From Curvibacter microcysteis (lineage in GTDB: Bacteria > Pseudomonadota > Gammaproteobacteria > Burkholderiales > Burkholderiaceae_C): a DNA stretch of 64,000 nt. The stretch covers positions 434,001 to 498,000 of the forward strand of contig NZ_JAQSIO010000002.1 of assembly GCF_028649455.1 (NCBI RefSeq), in the 5' to 3' direction. The notes under the pieces were generated by a model. That model was not told where the DNA came from and did no database searches. It was given only the letters and a program-made list of their open reading frames with translations. Positions 1-7,982 of this stretch are shown here, piece after piece (within the stretch, counting starts at the first letter, position 1; every line of letters begins with the position of its first letter). Made by a program: the position numbers and the translations under genes.

Positions 1-38
1 GTGGGGGTTCATTTCCATGCGGCGCTTTCTTCAGGGCT

Positions 39-197
39 TCACAGGCGGCCCAACAAGAGCAGCACCAGCACAATGATCAACACCAGCCCGACACCGCCAC
101 TGGGCGCATAGCCCCAGTTGCGGCTGTGCGGCCAAGTGGGCATGACGCCCATGAGGATCAGGATCAGGACGATCAACAACAGGGTTCCGAGGCTCAT
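39..197 (-). CDS. DUF3309 family small membrane peptide
   Basis: This 52-aa peptide starts MSLGTLLLIVLIL and carries the central PTWPHSRNWGY...PSGG signature typical of DUF3309. The signature separates two hydrophobic stretches (about residues 3-19 and 36-50), and the peptide ends LLLLGRL. It is probably an inner-membrane hairpin; its function is unknown. Such peptides are common in stress-associated gene clusters of Proteobacteria. It lies just downstream of the ferritin-like gene on the same strand (25-nt gap) and may be cotranscribed with it. Confidence 0.85.
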   Translation of the reverse strand: MSLGTLLLIVLILILMGVMPTWPHSRNWGYAPSGGVGLVLIIVLVLLLLGRL

Positions 198-222
198 GGC
201 AGCTTCCTTAAGGGGTGGGATG

Positions 223-813
223 TCACTGCGCCAACAGGGCAGGGCGGGGCGTGGGCAGCAGGTTGGGGGGCACTTGTTGCAGCAAGTCCGCCAGTTCGTC
301 GGCGTGGCCCTCTTCCACCGCCAAGATGCGTTCCAGCAAGCGGCGCGTCGTGGGGTCTTGGTCTTGCAGTGAGCGGATCAGGTGGCGGTAACTGTCGATT
401 CCAATGCGCTCGGCCACCAGGTTCTCGCGGATCATGTCGCCCAGGGTCTCACCGCGCACGTACTCGGCATGGCTGCGGCCCAGCAGGGTGTCGGGCGAAA
501 AATCCGGTTGGCCACCCAGCTGCACGATGCGCTCGGCCAGCCAGTCGGCATGCTCCAGCTCTTCGTTGGCGTGCACCAAGAACTCCTGGCCGACGGTCTG
601 GGAGTGGATGCCGCGCGCCATGAAGTGGTGGTAACGGTAGCGCAGACTGCACACCAACTCGGTGGCCAGCGCCGTGTTGAGTTGGGCAATCACCTCCAAC
701 CGGTGGGCGGGGTAGTCGGCGGTCACGGCGCCCTGGTCCAGGTGCTGCCGGGCCTGTTGGCGCAGGGTGTTCAGGTCCAGAGGGGGCTGCGCGGCGTTGT
801 CGGCGTGGGTCAT
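223..813 (-). CDS. Ferritin-like (bacterioferritin-type) diiron protein
   Basis: This 196-aa protein starts at the ATG at 813 (MTHADN); the open frame extends upstream without a better start. It is a four-helix ferritin-like protein. The diiron ligands expected of bacterioferritin/Dps-type proteins are visible: E52 (ATELV), E85 and H88 (EELEHAD), E125 (VAER), E157 and H160 (EEGHAD). Likely roles are iron storage or peroxide detoxification in the cytoplasm. It is longer than Dps only through an N-terminal tail of about 35 residues and a Pro-rich C-terminus. It is followed by the DUF3309 peptide and diverges from the cytochrome gene, in keeping with a stress-response setting. Ferritin-like is safe; true bacterioferritin with haem is not shown. 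Confidence 0.85.
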   Translation of the reverse strand: MTHADNAAQPPLDLNTLRQQARQHLDQGAVTADYPAHRLEVIAQLNTALATELVCSLRYRYHHFMARGIHSQTVGQEFLVHANEELEHADWLAERIVQLGGQPDFSPDTLLGRSHAEYVRGETLGDMIRENLVAERIGIDSYRHLIRSLQDQDPTTRRLLERILAVEEGHADELADLLQQVPPNLLPTPRPALLAQ

Positions 814-913
814 GGTGGGGCCTTTGGAGGGCAGTGGGAAAAGGCCCAATGTGAGGCGGGCCACGCGCTTTGGCTGTGCGCTGGACCACGCTCAGGCACC
901 CGCGTGAGGCCGT

Positions 914-932
914 GTGCGCCGGCGCACCGACC
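914..932 (+). promoter_or_regulatory. Recurrent 19-nt stress-island element, copy 1
   Basis: The sequence GTGCGCCGGCGCACCGACC contains a perfect palindrome, GTGCGC-CG-GCGCAC (GTG-N8-CAC), followed by the conserved CGACC tail. It lies 91 bp upstream of the cytochrome start at 1023, in the divergent region with the ferritin-like gene. Confidence 0.65.
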
Positions 933-1022
933 TCGCGGTATCCGCTCCCCACACTGGGCCGGTCCGCCCTGCGGTGGGCTCGGTGCCCGCTCATGGGTGC
1001 TGATCTTGGCGAAGGACTGAGC

Positions 1023-1367
1023 ATGGGCTGGATTCACAAGGGGCTGATGGCCCTGGGCGCGATCACGCTGGGCGCCATGGCGGCGGCGCAGGACCCGGGG
1101 CCAGCGGTGCCCTCGCAAGGGCAGTTGCTGTATGAAACCCATTGCATCAGCTGCCACACCACCCAGGTGCATTGGCGCGCCCGGCGCGTGGCCACCGACT
1201 GGTCCTCCCTGCAGGCCCAGGTGCTGCGCTGGCAGGCCAACAGTGGGCTGGCTTGGCGCGAAGCCGAAGTGCTGGAGGTGACGCGCTACCTCAATGACAG
1301 CATCTACCGCTTCAGCCCGATGAGCACGCCGCTGAGCGTGCGCCAGGACCAGGCGCCCAGGCCCTGA
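1023..1367 (+). CDS. Small c-type cytochrome, periplasmic
   Basis: This 114-aa protein has an N-terminal signal peptide (hydrophobic residues about 6-20, cleavage near AAAQ). It has one haem-c site, CISCH, at residues 41-45 in the context YETHCISCH. The rest resembles short monohaem cytochromes of Burkholderiales, with a WxxLxxQVxRWQ-like helix and a distal EVTRYLND helix. The start is set by GAAGGA about 9 nt upstream of the ATG. A copy of the 19-nt element lies 91 bp upstream. It probably acts as a periplasmic electron carrier; its partner is unknown. No oxidase or dehydrogenase gene is adjacent. Confidence 0.8.
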   Translation: MGWIHKGLMALGAITLGAMAAAQDPGPAVPSQGQLLYETHCISCHTTQVHWRARRVATDWSSLQAQVLRWQANSGLAWREAEVLEVTRYLNDSIYRFSPMSTPLSVRQDQAPRP

Positions 1368-1606
1368 ATTCGGCTTGAATGCGCTGACGCGGCATCGCTC
1401 TGGCGAGTGTTGCTTTATGAGACAGTCAGGGTAATCCTGATGAAATATTTGACCCGAGTCATCTTGGCGTTAGCAAAATTAGTTCCAATAGGTACGTTGG
1501 CGAACAAAACAGGCTGTTGTTGTCCTGGCGCATGGTGGCCGGGGCGTTTCATGAGCGGCTCTGCGCTGAACGCCAGCGATTTCTTCACAGGACCCCGATC
1601 ACCCCC

Positions 1607-3985
1607 ATGACCCGCTCCCTTTCTGTTGAGCCTTCGTCCCAGGCGTCCCCCTCCCAAGCCACTTCGCCCAGCCACTTTTTCCAGCACCACGGCATGTGGG
1701 CGCCGGGCGTGCGACTGTTTCGCAAGCTGCAATTTGGTGCCAAAGCCGGCTGGATCTCCTTGGCGTTTTTGATCCCCCTGGTCCTGCTGGCACTGGCCTA
1801 TGTGCGCACCAGCCAGGCCACCATCAACTTCGCCCAGCACGAATTGGCCGGGGTGTCGGTGATCCGCAAGATCGAGCCCTGGTTGGTCGAGGTGCAGCGC
1901 CAGCGCCGCCTGGTCTTGTCTGGCTTGGCCGCGACCACCGACCTGAATGGCGTGACCCAGCAGTTGGAAGCGGTCAAAAGCCATTTGGCGGGCTTGCAAA
2001 GCGAGGTCGACGTGCGCAGCGAGTTCGCGGCCGTGGAGCAATTGCACCAGACCCTGAAGGGTCAGGTGGGCAAGGCGGGCTTGGACGAGTTGGAGCAAAG
2101 CTTTCAGCGCTATGTGGACGCCGTGCGCGAGTTGCGCGTCACCGTGCTGGACCGCACCGAGCTGACCCTGGACCCCGACCAGGACACCTACTACCTGATG
2201 ACCCTGTCCACCGACGTGGTGGCTGAAGTGATCGAATCCATTTCGCGCACCCGCGCCATGTCGGGCGTGCTGGAGCGGCGTGGGCGTGCCGACCCCGAAG
2301 CGCTGCGACGCCTGTATGGCATCTGGTACCTGGGCCATGACCGGGTCGGTGCCATCGGCAAGGCCGCTGCCCGTGCCGCCGAGGCCAACCCCGAGGTGCG
2401 TCAGCGCCTGCAGGTGGAGGGCGCGGTGAATGCTTCGCGCGCTTTTTTGGACACCGCGGCCAAGTCCTGGTTTGAAGGCACTTACCGAGCCGACCTCCAG
2501 GGCCTGGAGGCCCCCGGGCAAAAGGCGGTCGACCAGTTGCGAGCCGTCAGTGCCGAGAGCCTGAAGCTGTTGGCCGAATTGCTGCAAAAGCGCATTGACC
2601 GCACCGTGGCCGAGCGCCAGCTCTTGCTGGGCGTGTCGGTGGTCTTTTTGCTGGTGGCCGTGTACCTGTTCTATGCCTTCTTTTTGGTCATGCGCGGCGG
2701 CTTGCAAGAGGTGACGCGTCACCTGGAAGCCATGACCGAAGGTGATTTGACCACCTCGCCCCGCCCTTGGGGCCGTGACGAGGCGGCGCACCTGATGCTG
2801 ATGTTGTCGCGCATGCAAGACAGCCTGCGCCAGATGGTGCTGCAGGTGCGTCAGGCCTCGGACGAGATCGTGCATTCCAGCACCGAGATCGCTGAGGGCT
2901 CGATGGACCTGTCCGCGCGCACCGAGCAAACCGCGGCCAACCTGGAGCAGTCCGCGGCCGCCATGGAGCAAATCGGCACCACGGTGCGCCAGACCTCGGA
3001 CCACACCCAGGAGGCCACCCGCATCGCCGCGCAAAACGCGACCATCGCCGGGCGCGGCGGTGAGGTGATCGGCAACATGGTCAGCACCATGGAAGACATC
3101 CAGGCGTCGTCCAAGAAGATCGAGGCCATCATCGGGGTCATCGACGGCATTGCCTTCCAGACCAACATCCTGGCGCTCAACGCTGCCGTGGAGGCGGCGC
3201 GTGCCGGTGAGCAGGGTCGGGGCTTTGCCGTGGTGGCCAGCGAGGTGCGCCTGCTGGCCGGGCGCAGTGCGGAGGCCGCGCGCGAAATCAAGCAACTGAT
3301 TGCCACCAGCGTCGAAAAGGTCGAAGGCGGCACTGGCGTGGTGCGCGAGGCCGGCGCCACCATGCAGGAGATCGTGGCCAGCGCCCAGCGCGTCAACGAG
3401 CTGCTCAGCTACATCGCCACCGGCTCGGTGGAACAGACCCAGGGCATTGGCCAGGTCAGTGAAGCGGTGCAGGACCTGGACCGCGCCACCCAGCAAAACG
3501 CCGCCCTGGTCGAGGAGACCGCTGCGGGGGCTTCTGCCCTGCGCGAGCAGGCCCAATCCCTGGCGCACGAAGTGGCTCGCTTCCAGGTGCCTGAAGGCAT
3601 GTCGGTGGAGGCTCGCCCCCAGCTGGAGGTGGCCGACCTGAACGTGGACTCGGCCATCGAGGCGCACCGGCAGTGGAAGGTCAAGCTGCGCGCGGCCATC
3701 GAGAACCGCAGCCAGCTGGACGCTGACACCATCTCCTGCGACGACCGCTGCCCCCTGGGCCAGTGGCTGCACGGTCGCGGCGGCCAGCGCTTTGGCGGCA
3801 AGCCCAGTTTTGTGGCCTTGCTCGAAGAACACAAGGGCTTCCACCTGGCCGCGGGCAACGTGGCGCGCCGCATCAATGCGGGGGCCATGGCCGACGCCCA
3901 GCGCATGCTGGGCGCGGGGTCGGAGTTTGCCAAGGCCTCCACTTCGGTGACCACGGCCTTGTCGCGCATCAAGCGCGGCATTTGA
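1607..3985 (+). CDS. Methyl-accepting chemotaxis protein with C-terminal CZB zinc-binding domain
   Basis: This 792-aa receptor starts at the ATG at 1607; the frame is open further upstream, but there the sequence is not protein-like. The layout is: transmembrane segment about 46-68, a long helical periplasmic domain about 69-335, second transmembrane segment about 337-360, HAMP, then a signalling domain with the conserved tip ([20 protein letters not shown], about 515-535). A CZB domain occupies about 680-792. The likely zinc ligands are H687 (EAHRQW), C715 (CPLGQW), H742 and H746 (EEHKGFH). In characterised receptors CZB domains respond to zinc or hypochlorite. There is no CheR-tether pentapeptide at the C-terminus. 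No che or flagellar genes are nearby, so it is an orphan receptor. Confidence 0.92.
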   Translation: MTRSLSVEPSSQASPSQATSPSHFFQHHGMWAPGVRLFRKLQFGAKAGWISLAFLIPLVLLALAYVRTSQATINFAQHELAGVSVIRKIEPWLVEVQRQRRLVLSGLAATTDLNGVTQQLEAVKSHLAGLQSEVDVRSEFAAVEQLHQTLKGQVGKAGLDELEQSFQRYVDAVRELRVTVLDRTELTLDPDQDTYYLMTLSTDVVAEVIESISRTRAMSGVLERRGRADPEALRRLYGIWYLGHDRVGAIGKAAARAAEANPEVRQRLQVEGAVNASRAFLDTAAKSWFEGTYRADLQGLEAPGQKAVDQLRAVSAESLKLLAELLQKRIDRTVAERQLLLGVSVVFLLVAVYLFYAFFLVMRGGLQEVTRHLEAMTEGDLTTSPRPWGRDEAAHLMLMLSRMQDSLRQMVLQVRQASDEIVHSSTEIAEGSMDLSARTEQTAANLEQSAAAMEQIGTTVRQTSDHTQEATRIAAQNATIAGRGGEVIGNMVSTMEDIQASSKKIEAIIGVIDGIAFQTNILALNAAVEAARAGEQGRGFAVVASEVRLLAGRSAEAAREIKQLIATSVEKVEGGTGVVREAGATMQEIVASAQRVNELLSYIATGSVEQTQGIGQVSEAVQDLDRATQQNAALVEETAAGASALREQAQSLAHEVARFQVPEGMSVEARPQLEVADLNVDSAIEAHRQWKVKLRAAIENRSQLDADTISCDDRCPLGQWLHGRGGQRFGGKPSFVALLEEHKGFHLAAGNVARRINAGAMADAQRMLGAGSEFAKASTSVTTALSRIKRGI

Positions 3986-4070
3986 GTTGGCCGGCCCCCT
4001 TGGGGCCTGGGCACTGAATGCGACTTGTGTGCGCTGGGTGATGGCGGGGGGGCGGCTTTACCGCTACAAG

Positions 4071-4086
4071 TTCAGATCAACCTGAA
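4071..4086. repeat. Small palindrome TTCAG-N6-CTGAA upstream of the P-type ATPase
   Basis: The sequence TTCAGATCAACCTGAA forms a 5-6-5 inverted repeat 15 nt upstream of the ATPase ATG. A related TTCAGGTCA-type inverted repeat occurs just downstream of the ATPase gene at 6661-6714. It may be an operator; this is a guess from symmetry and position only. Confidence 0.3.
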
Positions 4087-4100
4087 TCTGGACGCCCCCC

Positions 4101-6596
4101 ATGCCCGACACCCCGCCCTCCGGGCTTGACGCCGCCACCGCTGCCCGCCGACTGCGCGAGGACGGCCCCAACGAACTGGCCACCAGCCAGCGACGCCCGC
4201 TGCGCGCCTTGGTGGGGGAGGTGGTGCGCGAGCCCATGTTCCTGCTCATGTTGGGTTCGGGAGGCATTTACCTGGCCATGGGGGACGCTCGCCAGGCCCT
4301 GATCCTGCTGGGCTTTGTGCTCATCATCATGGCCGTGACGGTGTTGCAGGAGCGCCGCACCGACGGGGCCCTGGCGGAGTTGCGTGAGCTCTCCAGTCCG
4401 CGCGCTTTGGTCTTGCGCGGGGGCGTGAGCCAGCGCATCCCGGGGCGCGAGGTGGTGCGCGATGACGTGCTGCTGCTGGCCGAGGGCGACCGGGTGCCCG
4501 CCGATGGGCAGCTGCTGCAGGCCCATGAGTTGAGCACCGACGAGTCCCTGCTCACGGGTGAGTCCGAGCCGGTGCCCAAGCAAGCGCCGCTGGGGCTGGT
4601 GCTGGCCGGCACCCTGGTGCTCAGTGGCCAGGGCCTGGTGCGGGTCACGGCGGTGGGTGCGCACACGGAGATGGGCCGCATCGGTCAGTCCCTGGACGAG
4701 GTCAGTCTGCAGCCCTCGCCGCTGCGCCAGGAGATGGCCCGCCTGACCCAACGCCTGGTGTTCTTCGCCTTGGCGGTCTGCGCGCTGTTGGTGGGTTTGC
4801 TGTGGGCTTTGCGGGGCGACGCCTTGGCCGCCGTGTTGGCGGGCATCACCTTGGCCATGGGCCTGTTGCCGCAGGAACTGCCGGTCATTTTGATCGTCTT
4901 CCTGGCCTTGGCCGCACGGCGCCTGGGACGCCAGCAGGTGCTGACCCGGCGCCTGAGCGCGATCGAAACCCTGGGCCAGACCACGGTGCTGTGCGTGGAC
5001 AAAACCGGCACCCTGACGCGCAACCGCATGGCGGTGCACACCCTGGTGGCGGCGGGTGCCGAGCAGGCGGTGGGTGATCTGGCCCCGGGCGCCTTGCCCG
5101 AGGCCTTTCACCGCCTGTTGGAGTACGCGGTGCTGGCCAGCGAAATAGCGCCACACGACCCGATGGAGCAGGCCTTGCAAAGGCTGGCGGCCCAGCAGCT
5201 GGCGGGCTCCGAACACCTGCACCCCGAGTGGCAGCTGGCGCGCGAATACGAACTGTCGCCCGAGCTGATGGCCATGAGCCACCTGTGGCGCGGGGCGTCG
5301 CCCCAACAGGACGTGGTCTCCACCAAGGGCGCTCCCGAGGCGGTGGTCGACCTGTGCCACCTGCCGCCAGACCAGGCCCAGCAGGTGTTGCAGCAGGCCG
5401 CAGCCCTGGCCGACCGGGGCTTGCGCGTGCTGGGCGTGGCCCAGGCGCGCCACCCCCGGCACCAAGATTGGCCCGCGCAGCAGCATGACTTTGACTTTGA
5501 GTGGCTGGGCCTGGTGGGGCTGGCCGACCCCTTGCGCCCCGAGGTGCCGGCCGCCATGGCCCAGTGCCAGCGCGCGGGCATCCGGGTGGTGATGATCACC
5601 GGCGACCACCCGCGCACGGCGCTGGCCGTGGCCGCGCAGGCGGGCATTCCGGGGGGGCAGGCCTTGACCGGCGACGACCTGGCCGCCCTGCCGCCGGGGG
5701 AGTGGGCCACCCACCTGGCCTCGGTTCAGGTGTTTGCCCGCGTCAAGCCGCAGCAAAAGCTGGCCCTGGTGCAGGCCTTGCAGGCGCAGGGCGAGGTGGT
5801 GGCCATGACCGGCGACGGGGTGAATGACGCGCCGGCCCTGAAGGCCGCGCACATCGGCATCGCCATGGGCCAGCGGGGCACCGACGTGGCCCGTGAGGCG
5901 GCTTCGCTGGTGCTGTTGCAGGATGACTTTCAGGCCATCGTCACCGCCATCGAGCGGGGGCGCCGCACCTTTGCCAACCTGCGCCAGGCCATGGTCTACA
6001 CCTTGGCGGTGCACCTGCCCATCATCGGGCTGGCCTTGTTGCCCGCGCTGCTGGGCTGGCCCCTGGTGCTGACGCCCTTGCACATCGCGTTTCTGGAGTT
6101 GGTCATCGACCCGGCCTGCTCCCTGGTGTTCGAGGCAGAGTCCGGCCGGACTGGGCTGATGGCCCAGCCACCTCGGCGCCGCACCGAGGCCTTGCTGTCC
6201 GCGCACGCCGTCCGCTTGAGCCTGCTGCAGGGCTGCTGGATGACGGGGCTGGTCCTGGCCTGGTACGGCGGCTTGACCTGGCTGGGTTGGGGCGCGGCTA
6301 CGGCCAGCACCGCCGGCTTCATGGCCTTGGTGGCGGGCAATGCGGCCCTGATCTTGCCGTGCCGCTCACCGACGGGCCGCTGGCGCGATCTGTTTCAGGG
6401 CCTGCCCCGGCTCAGTGCGGGGGTGCTGTTGGGCACCTTGCTGGCCCTGGGGCTGGTCACCACGGTGCCGGGGCTGGCCCGGGCCTTTGGCTTCGCGCCC
6501 CTGCCGTGGGCCCTGGGGGCCGGGGTGATGTTCAGTGCCCTGGCGTCCCTGGTGGTGTTTCAGCTCAACAAGCGCTGGCTGCAGCCTGCGACCTGA
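4101..6596 (+). CDS. P-type cation-transporting ATPase, specificity unassigned
   Basis: This 831-aa ion pump of the inner membrane has a cation-ATPase N-terminal segment (about 8-45), paired helices M1/M2 (about 48-82), an actuator domain with the TGES motif (LLTGESEPV), M3/M4 (about 215-265), and the phosphorylation loop with D300 in DKTGTLT. It also has a nucleotide domain with KGAPE, the hinge TGDGVNDAP (D572), and about six C-terminal helices. The M4 ion-binding motif is PQELP instead of the PEGLP of Ca2+ pumps, and M6 has ELVIDPACS. No heavy-metal-binding domain or CPC motif is present, so it is not a Cu/Zn P1B pump. The substrate could be Ca2+, Mg2+ or another cation. It stands alone, with inverted repeats on both sides of the gene. 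Confidence 0.92.
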   Translation: MPDTPPSGLDAATAARRLREDGPNELATSQRRPLRALVGEVVREPMFLLMLGSGGIYLAMGDARQALILLGFVLIIMAVTVLQERRTDGALAELRELSSPRALVLRGGVSQRIPGREVVRDDVLLLAEGDRVPADGQLLQAHELSTDESLLTGESEPVPKQAPLGLVLAGTLVLSGQGLVRVTAVGAHTEMGRIGQSLDEVSLQPSPLRQEMARLTQRLVFFALAVCALLVGLLWALRGDALAAVLAGITLAMGLLPQELPVILIVFLALAARRLGRQQVLTRRLSAIETLGQTTVLCVDKTGTLTRNRMAVHTLVAAGAEQAVGDLAPGALPEAFHRLLEYAVLASEIAPHDPMEQALQRLAAQQLAGSEHLHPEWQLAREYELSPELMAMSHLWRGASPQQDVVSTKGAPEAVVDLCHLPPDQAQQVLQQAAALADRGLRVLGVAQARHPRHQDWPAQQHDFDFEWLGLVGLADPLRPEVPAAMAQCQRAGIRVVMITGDHPRTALAVAAQAGIPGGQALTGDDLAALPPGEWATHLASVQVFARVKPQQKLALVQALQAQGEVVAMTGDGVNDAPALKAAHIGIAMGQRGTDVAREAASLVLLQDDFQAIVTAIERGRRTFANLRQAMVYTLAVHLPIIGLALLPALLGWPLVLTPLHIAFLELVIDPACSLVFEAESGRTGLMAQPPRRRTEALLSAHAVRLSLLQGCWMTGLVLAWYGGLTWLGWGAATASTAGFMALVAGNAALILPCRSPTGRWRDLFQGLPRLSAGVLLGTLLALGLVTTVPGLARAFGFAPLPWALGAGVMFSALASLVVFQLNKRWLQPAT

Positions 6597-6660
6597 GGGG
6601 CGATGGCGGCGCTTGTTGAGGGCTGATGGGGACGGGCCGGTCGGTGTCGAGGCGGCTGGT

Positions 6661-6714
6661 CAGGTTCAGGTCAGGCTGGGCCCGTTATCGTGCCAGGCAA
6701 GTGACCTGAACCTG
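6661..6714. repeat. 13-bp perfect inverted repeat ahead of a small ORF
   Basis: CAGGTTCAGGTCA (6661-6673) and TGACCTGAACCTG (6702-6714) form a perfect inverted repeat with a 28-nt spacer. It ends two bases before the ATG at 6717. It could be a regulator-binding site or an RNA hairpin that masks the translation start. No T-run follows, so it is not a classic terminator. Confidence 0.55.
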
Positions 6715-6716
6715 CC

Positions 6717-6893
6717 ATGAAGCTCCCCGTCCAAGCCCCTCTCGACGACTTTGAAATGACCCCTGCCGGGGCCGATGGTGTGGGCCACGCCTCGTCGCCT
6801 GAGGTGCATGCACAGGGGCCTTGGCGACGCTCGGGCTGGCTGCTGCTGTTGGGGCTTCTGGCCTGGGCTTGGCTGTTGTTGAACCTGGACTGA
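6717..6893 (+). CDS. Putative 58-aa single-pass membrane protein
   Basis: This short open frame begins MKLPVQAPLDDF and ends with one strongly hydrophobic segment (about residues 40-57: SGWLLLLGLLAWAWLLLNL) immediately before the stop. The N-terminal 38 residues are polar. There is no convincing ribosome site; the region before the ATG is one arm of the 13-bp inverted repeat. I recognise no family. It could be a tail-anchored small protein, or a chance frame in the 380-nt gap between the ATPase and the Crp/Fnr gene. Confidence 0.4.
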   Translation: MKLPVQAPLDDFEMTPAGADGVGHASSPEVHAQGPWRRSGWLLLLGLLAWAWLLLNLD

Positions 6894-6979
6894 GCACTGG
6901 GCCAAGTTCTGCTGGGGGGCGTCGGTTCGGCACGGCGCGGGCAGCCAGGCCATCGCGGCTGGGGCCAATGGCCTGAGGC

Positions 6980-7711
6980 TCAGGTGGCCGGCCGGTCTGG
7001 CAACAGGCGGTCGTATTCTTTTTTCACCACGGCGTAGCACTCGCAAGTGCGCTGCTCCAAGCCCGGGCGGTTCAGCACCGTGATGTGGCCGCGCGCGTAG
7101 CGGATCAGCCCGGCGGCCTGCAGCTGCAGCGCCGCGCCAGTGACCCCCTCTCGGCGCACGCCCAGCATGTTGGCGATCAGTTCCTGGGTCATGACCAGGT
7201 CGGGACCTCGGAGCCTGTCCAGGCTCAGCAGCAGCCAGCGGCACAGCTGCTGGTCCAGGGAGTGGTGGCGGTTGCACACGGCGGTCTGTGACATCTGGGT
7301 CAACAAGGCCTGGGTGTAGCGCAGCAACAGGTGCAAAAACGGGCCGGCATGGTCGAATTCACTCTTCAAGGTCTGGGCCCGCAGCCGGTAGCCCATGCCC
7401 GCGCTTTGCACCACGGCGCGGCTGGGGGTGGAGTTGCCGCCCATGAACAAGGCCACCCCCACCACGCCTTCGTTGCCCACCACGGCAATTTCAGCCGAGG
7501 CGCCGGTGGCCATCACGTACAGCAAAGAGATGATGGCCGTGGTGGGGAAGTAGGCGTAACTCATGGTGGCGCCGGATTCATACAGGACCTTGCCCAGCGG
7601 CAGTTCCACCAATTCCAGCTGGGCCATGACCGGCGCGAAGGCCGGTGAGTCCATCGCTTTGAGCAAATGGTTCAGGTGCGTGCCTTGGGGTAGCGCTTCT
7701 TTAGGGTACAT
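6980..7711 (-). CDS. Crp/Fnr family transcriptional regulator (copy A)
   Basis: This 243-aa protein starts at the ATG at 7711 (MYPKEALPQG). It has an N-terminal cyclic-nucleotide-binding-like beta-roll (about 30-150; LVELPLGKVLYESG...AYFPTTAIISLL) and a C-terminal winged helix-turn-helix. The HTH region reads LVMTQELIANMLGVRREGVT (about 187-206). It lacks the Fnr Fe-S cysteine pattern at the N-terminus. Its paralogue is divergently transcribed at 7966-8778, with copies of the 19-nt GTG-N8-YAC element in between. Crp-type HTHs typically bind GTG-N8-CAC, so this is a candidate regulator of the surrounding regulon; that is inference. The effector ligand is unknown. Confidence 0.88.
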   Translation of the reverse strand: MYPKEALPQGTHLNHLLKAMDSPAFAPVMAQLELVELPLGKVLYESGATMSYAYFPTTAIISLLYVMATGASAEIAVVGNEGVVGVALFMGGNSTPSRAVVQSAGMGYRLRAQTLKSEFDHAGPFLHLLLRYTQALLTQMSQTAVCNRHHSLDQQLCRWLLLSLDRLRGPDLVMTQELIANMLGVRREGVTGAALQLQAAGLIRYARGHITVLNRPGLEQRTCECYAVVKKEYDRLLPDRPAT

Positions 7712-7820
7712 GGAAGTCCTGTGGTGTGACAGCGTTGAAGACCGAGGCAAGCCTTCCAGGATTCCCTCCCTGTGTGGCCCACCCCGTGGTGAAGTCTGGC
7801 GGGCAAAGAGGTTTCAATAT

Positions 7821-7839
7821 GTACGCTGACGAACATAGG
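7821..7839 (+). promoter_or_regulatory. Recurrent 19-nt element, copy 2 (degenerate)
   Basis: The sequence GTACGCTGACGAACATAGG aligns with the consensus but has imperfect half-sites. It starts 24 nt upstream of copy 3 in the promoter region shared by the two Crp/Fnr genes. Confidence 0.4.
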
Positions 7840-7844
7840 TCATT

Positions 7845-7863
7845 GTGCGCTGCCGTACGTAAT
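7845..7863 (+). promoter_or_regulatory. Recurrent 19-nt element, copy 3
   Basis: The sequence GTGCGCTGCCGTACGTAAT has the GTG-N8-TAC core; the tail diverges from AGACC. It lies between the divergent Crp/Fnr genes and may mediate autoregulation. Confidence 0.55.
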
Positions 7864-7963
7864 CGGGTGAGACCTGATTTCCTGCTGAAAATCTTGCAGC
7901 GCTGACCCACGACTTGGGGCGCGCCGCTGCGTGTCGATTCAGCACTGGGCCCCCTGGGTCAGG

Positions 7964-7982
7964 GTGTGCTGCCAGACAGAAA
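7964..7982 (+). promoter_or_regulatory. Recurrent 19-nt element, copy 4, overlapping a possible GTG start
   Basis: The sequence GTGTGCTGCCAGACAGAAA is nearly identical to copy 6 ahead of the DUF4398 gene. It overlaps the only in-frame NTG start (GTG at 7966) of Crp/Fnr copy B. This suggests that translation of that gene really starts further downstream. Confidence 0.55.

Noticed and set aside
1415-3844. Long minus-strand frame opposite the CZB chemoreceptor
   Set aside because: The plus strand carries an intact chemoreceptor; the antisense translation is repetitive His/Leu/Gln sequence.
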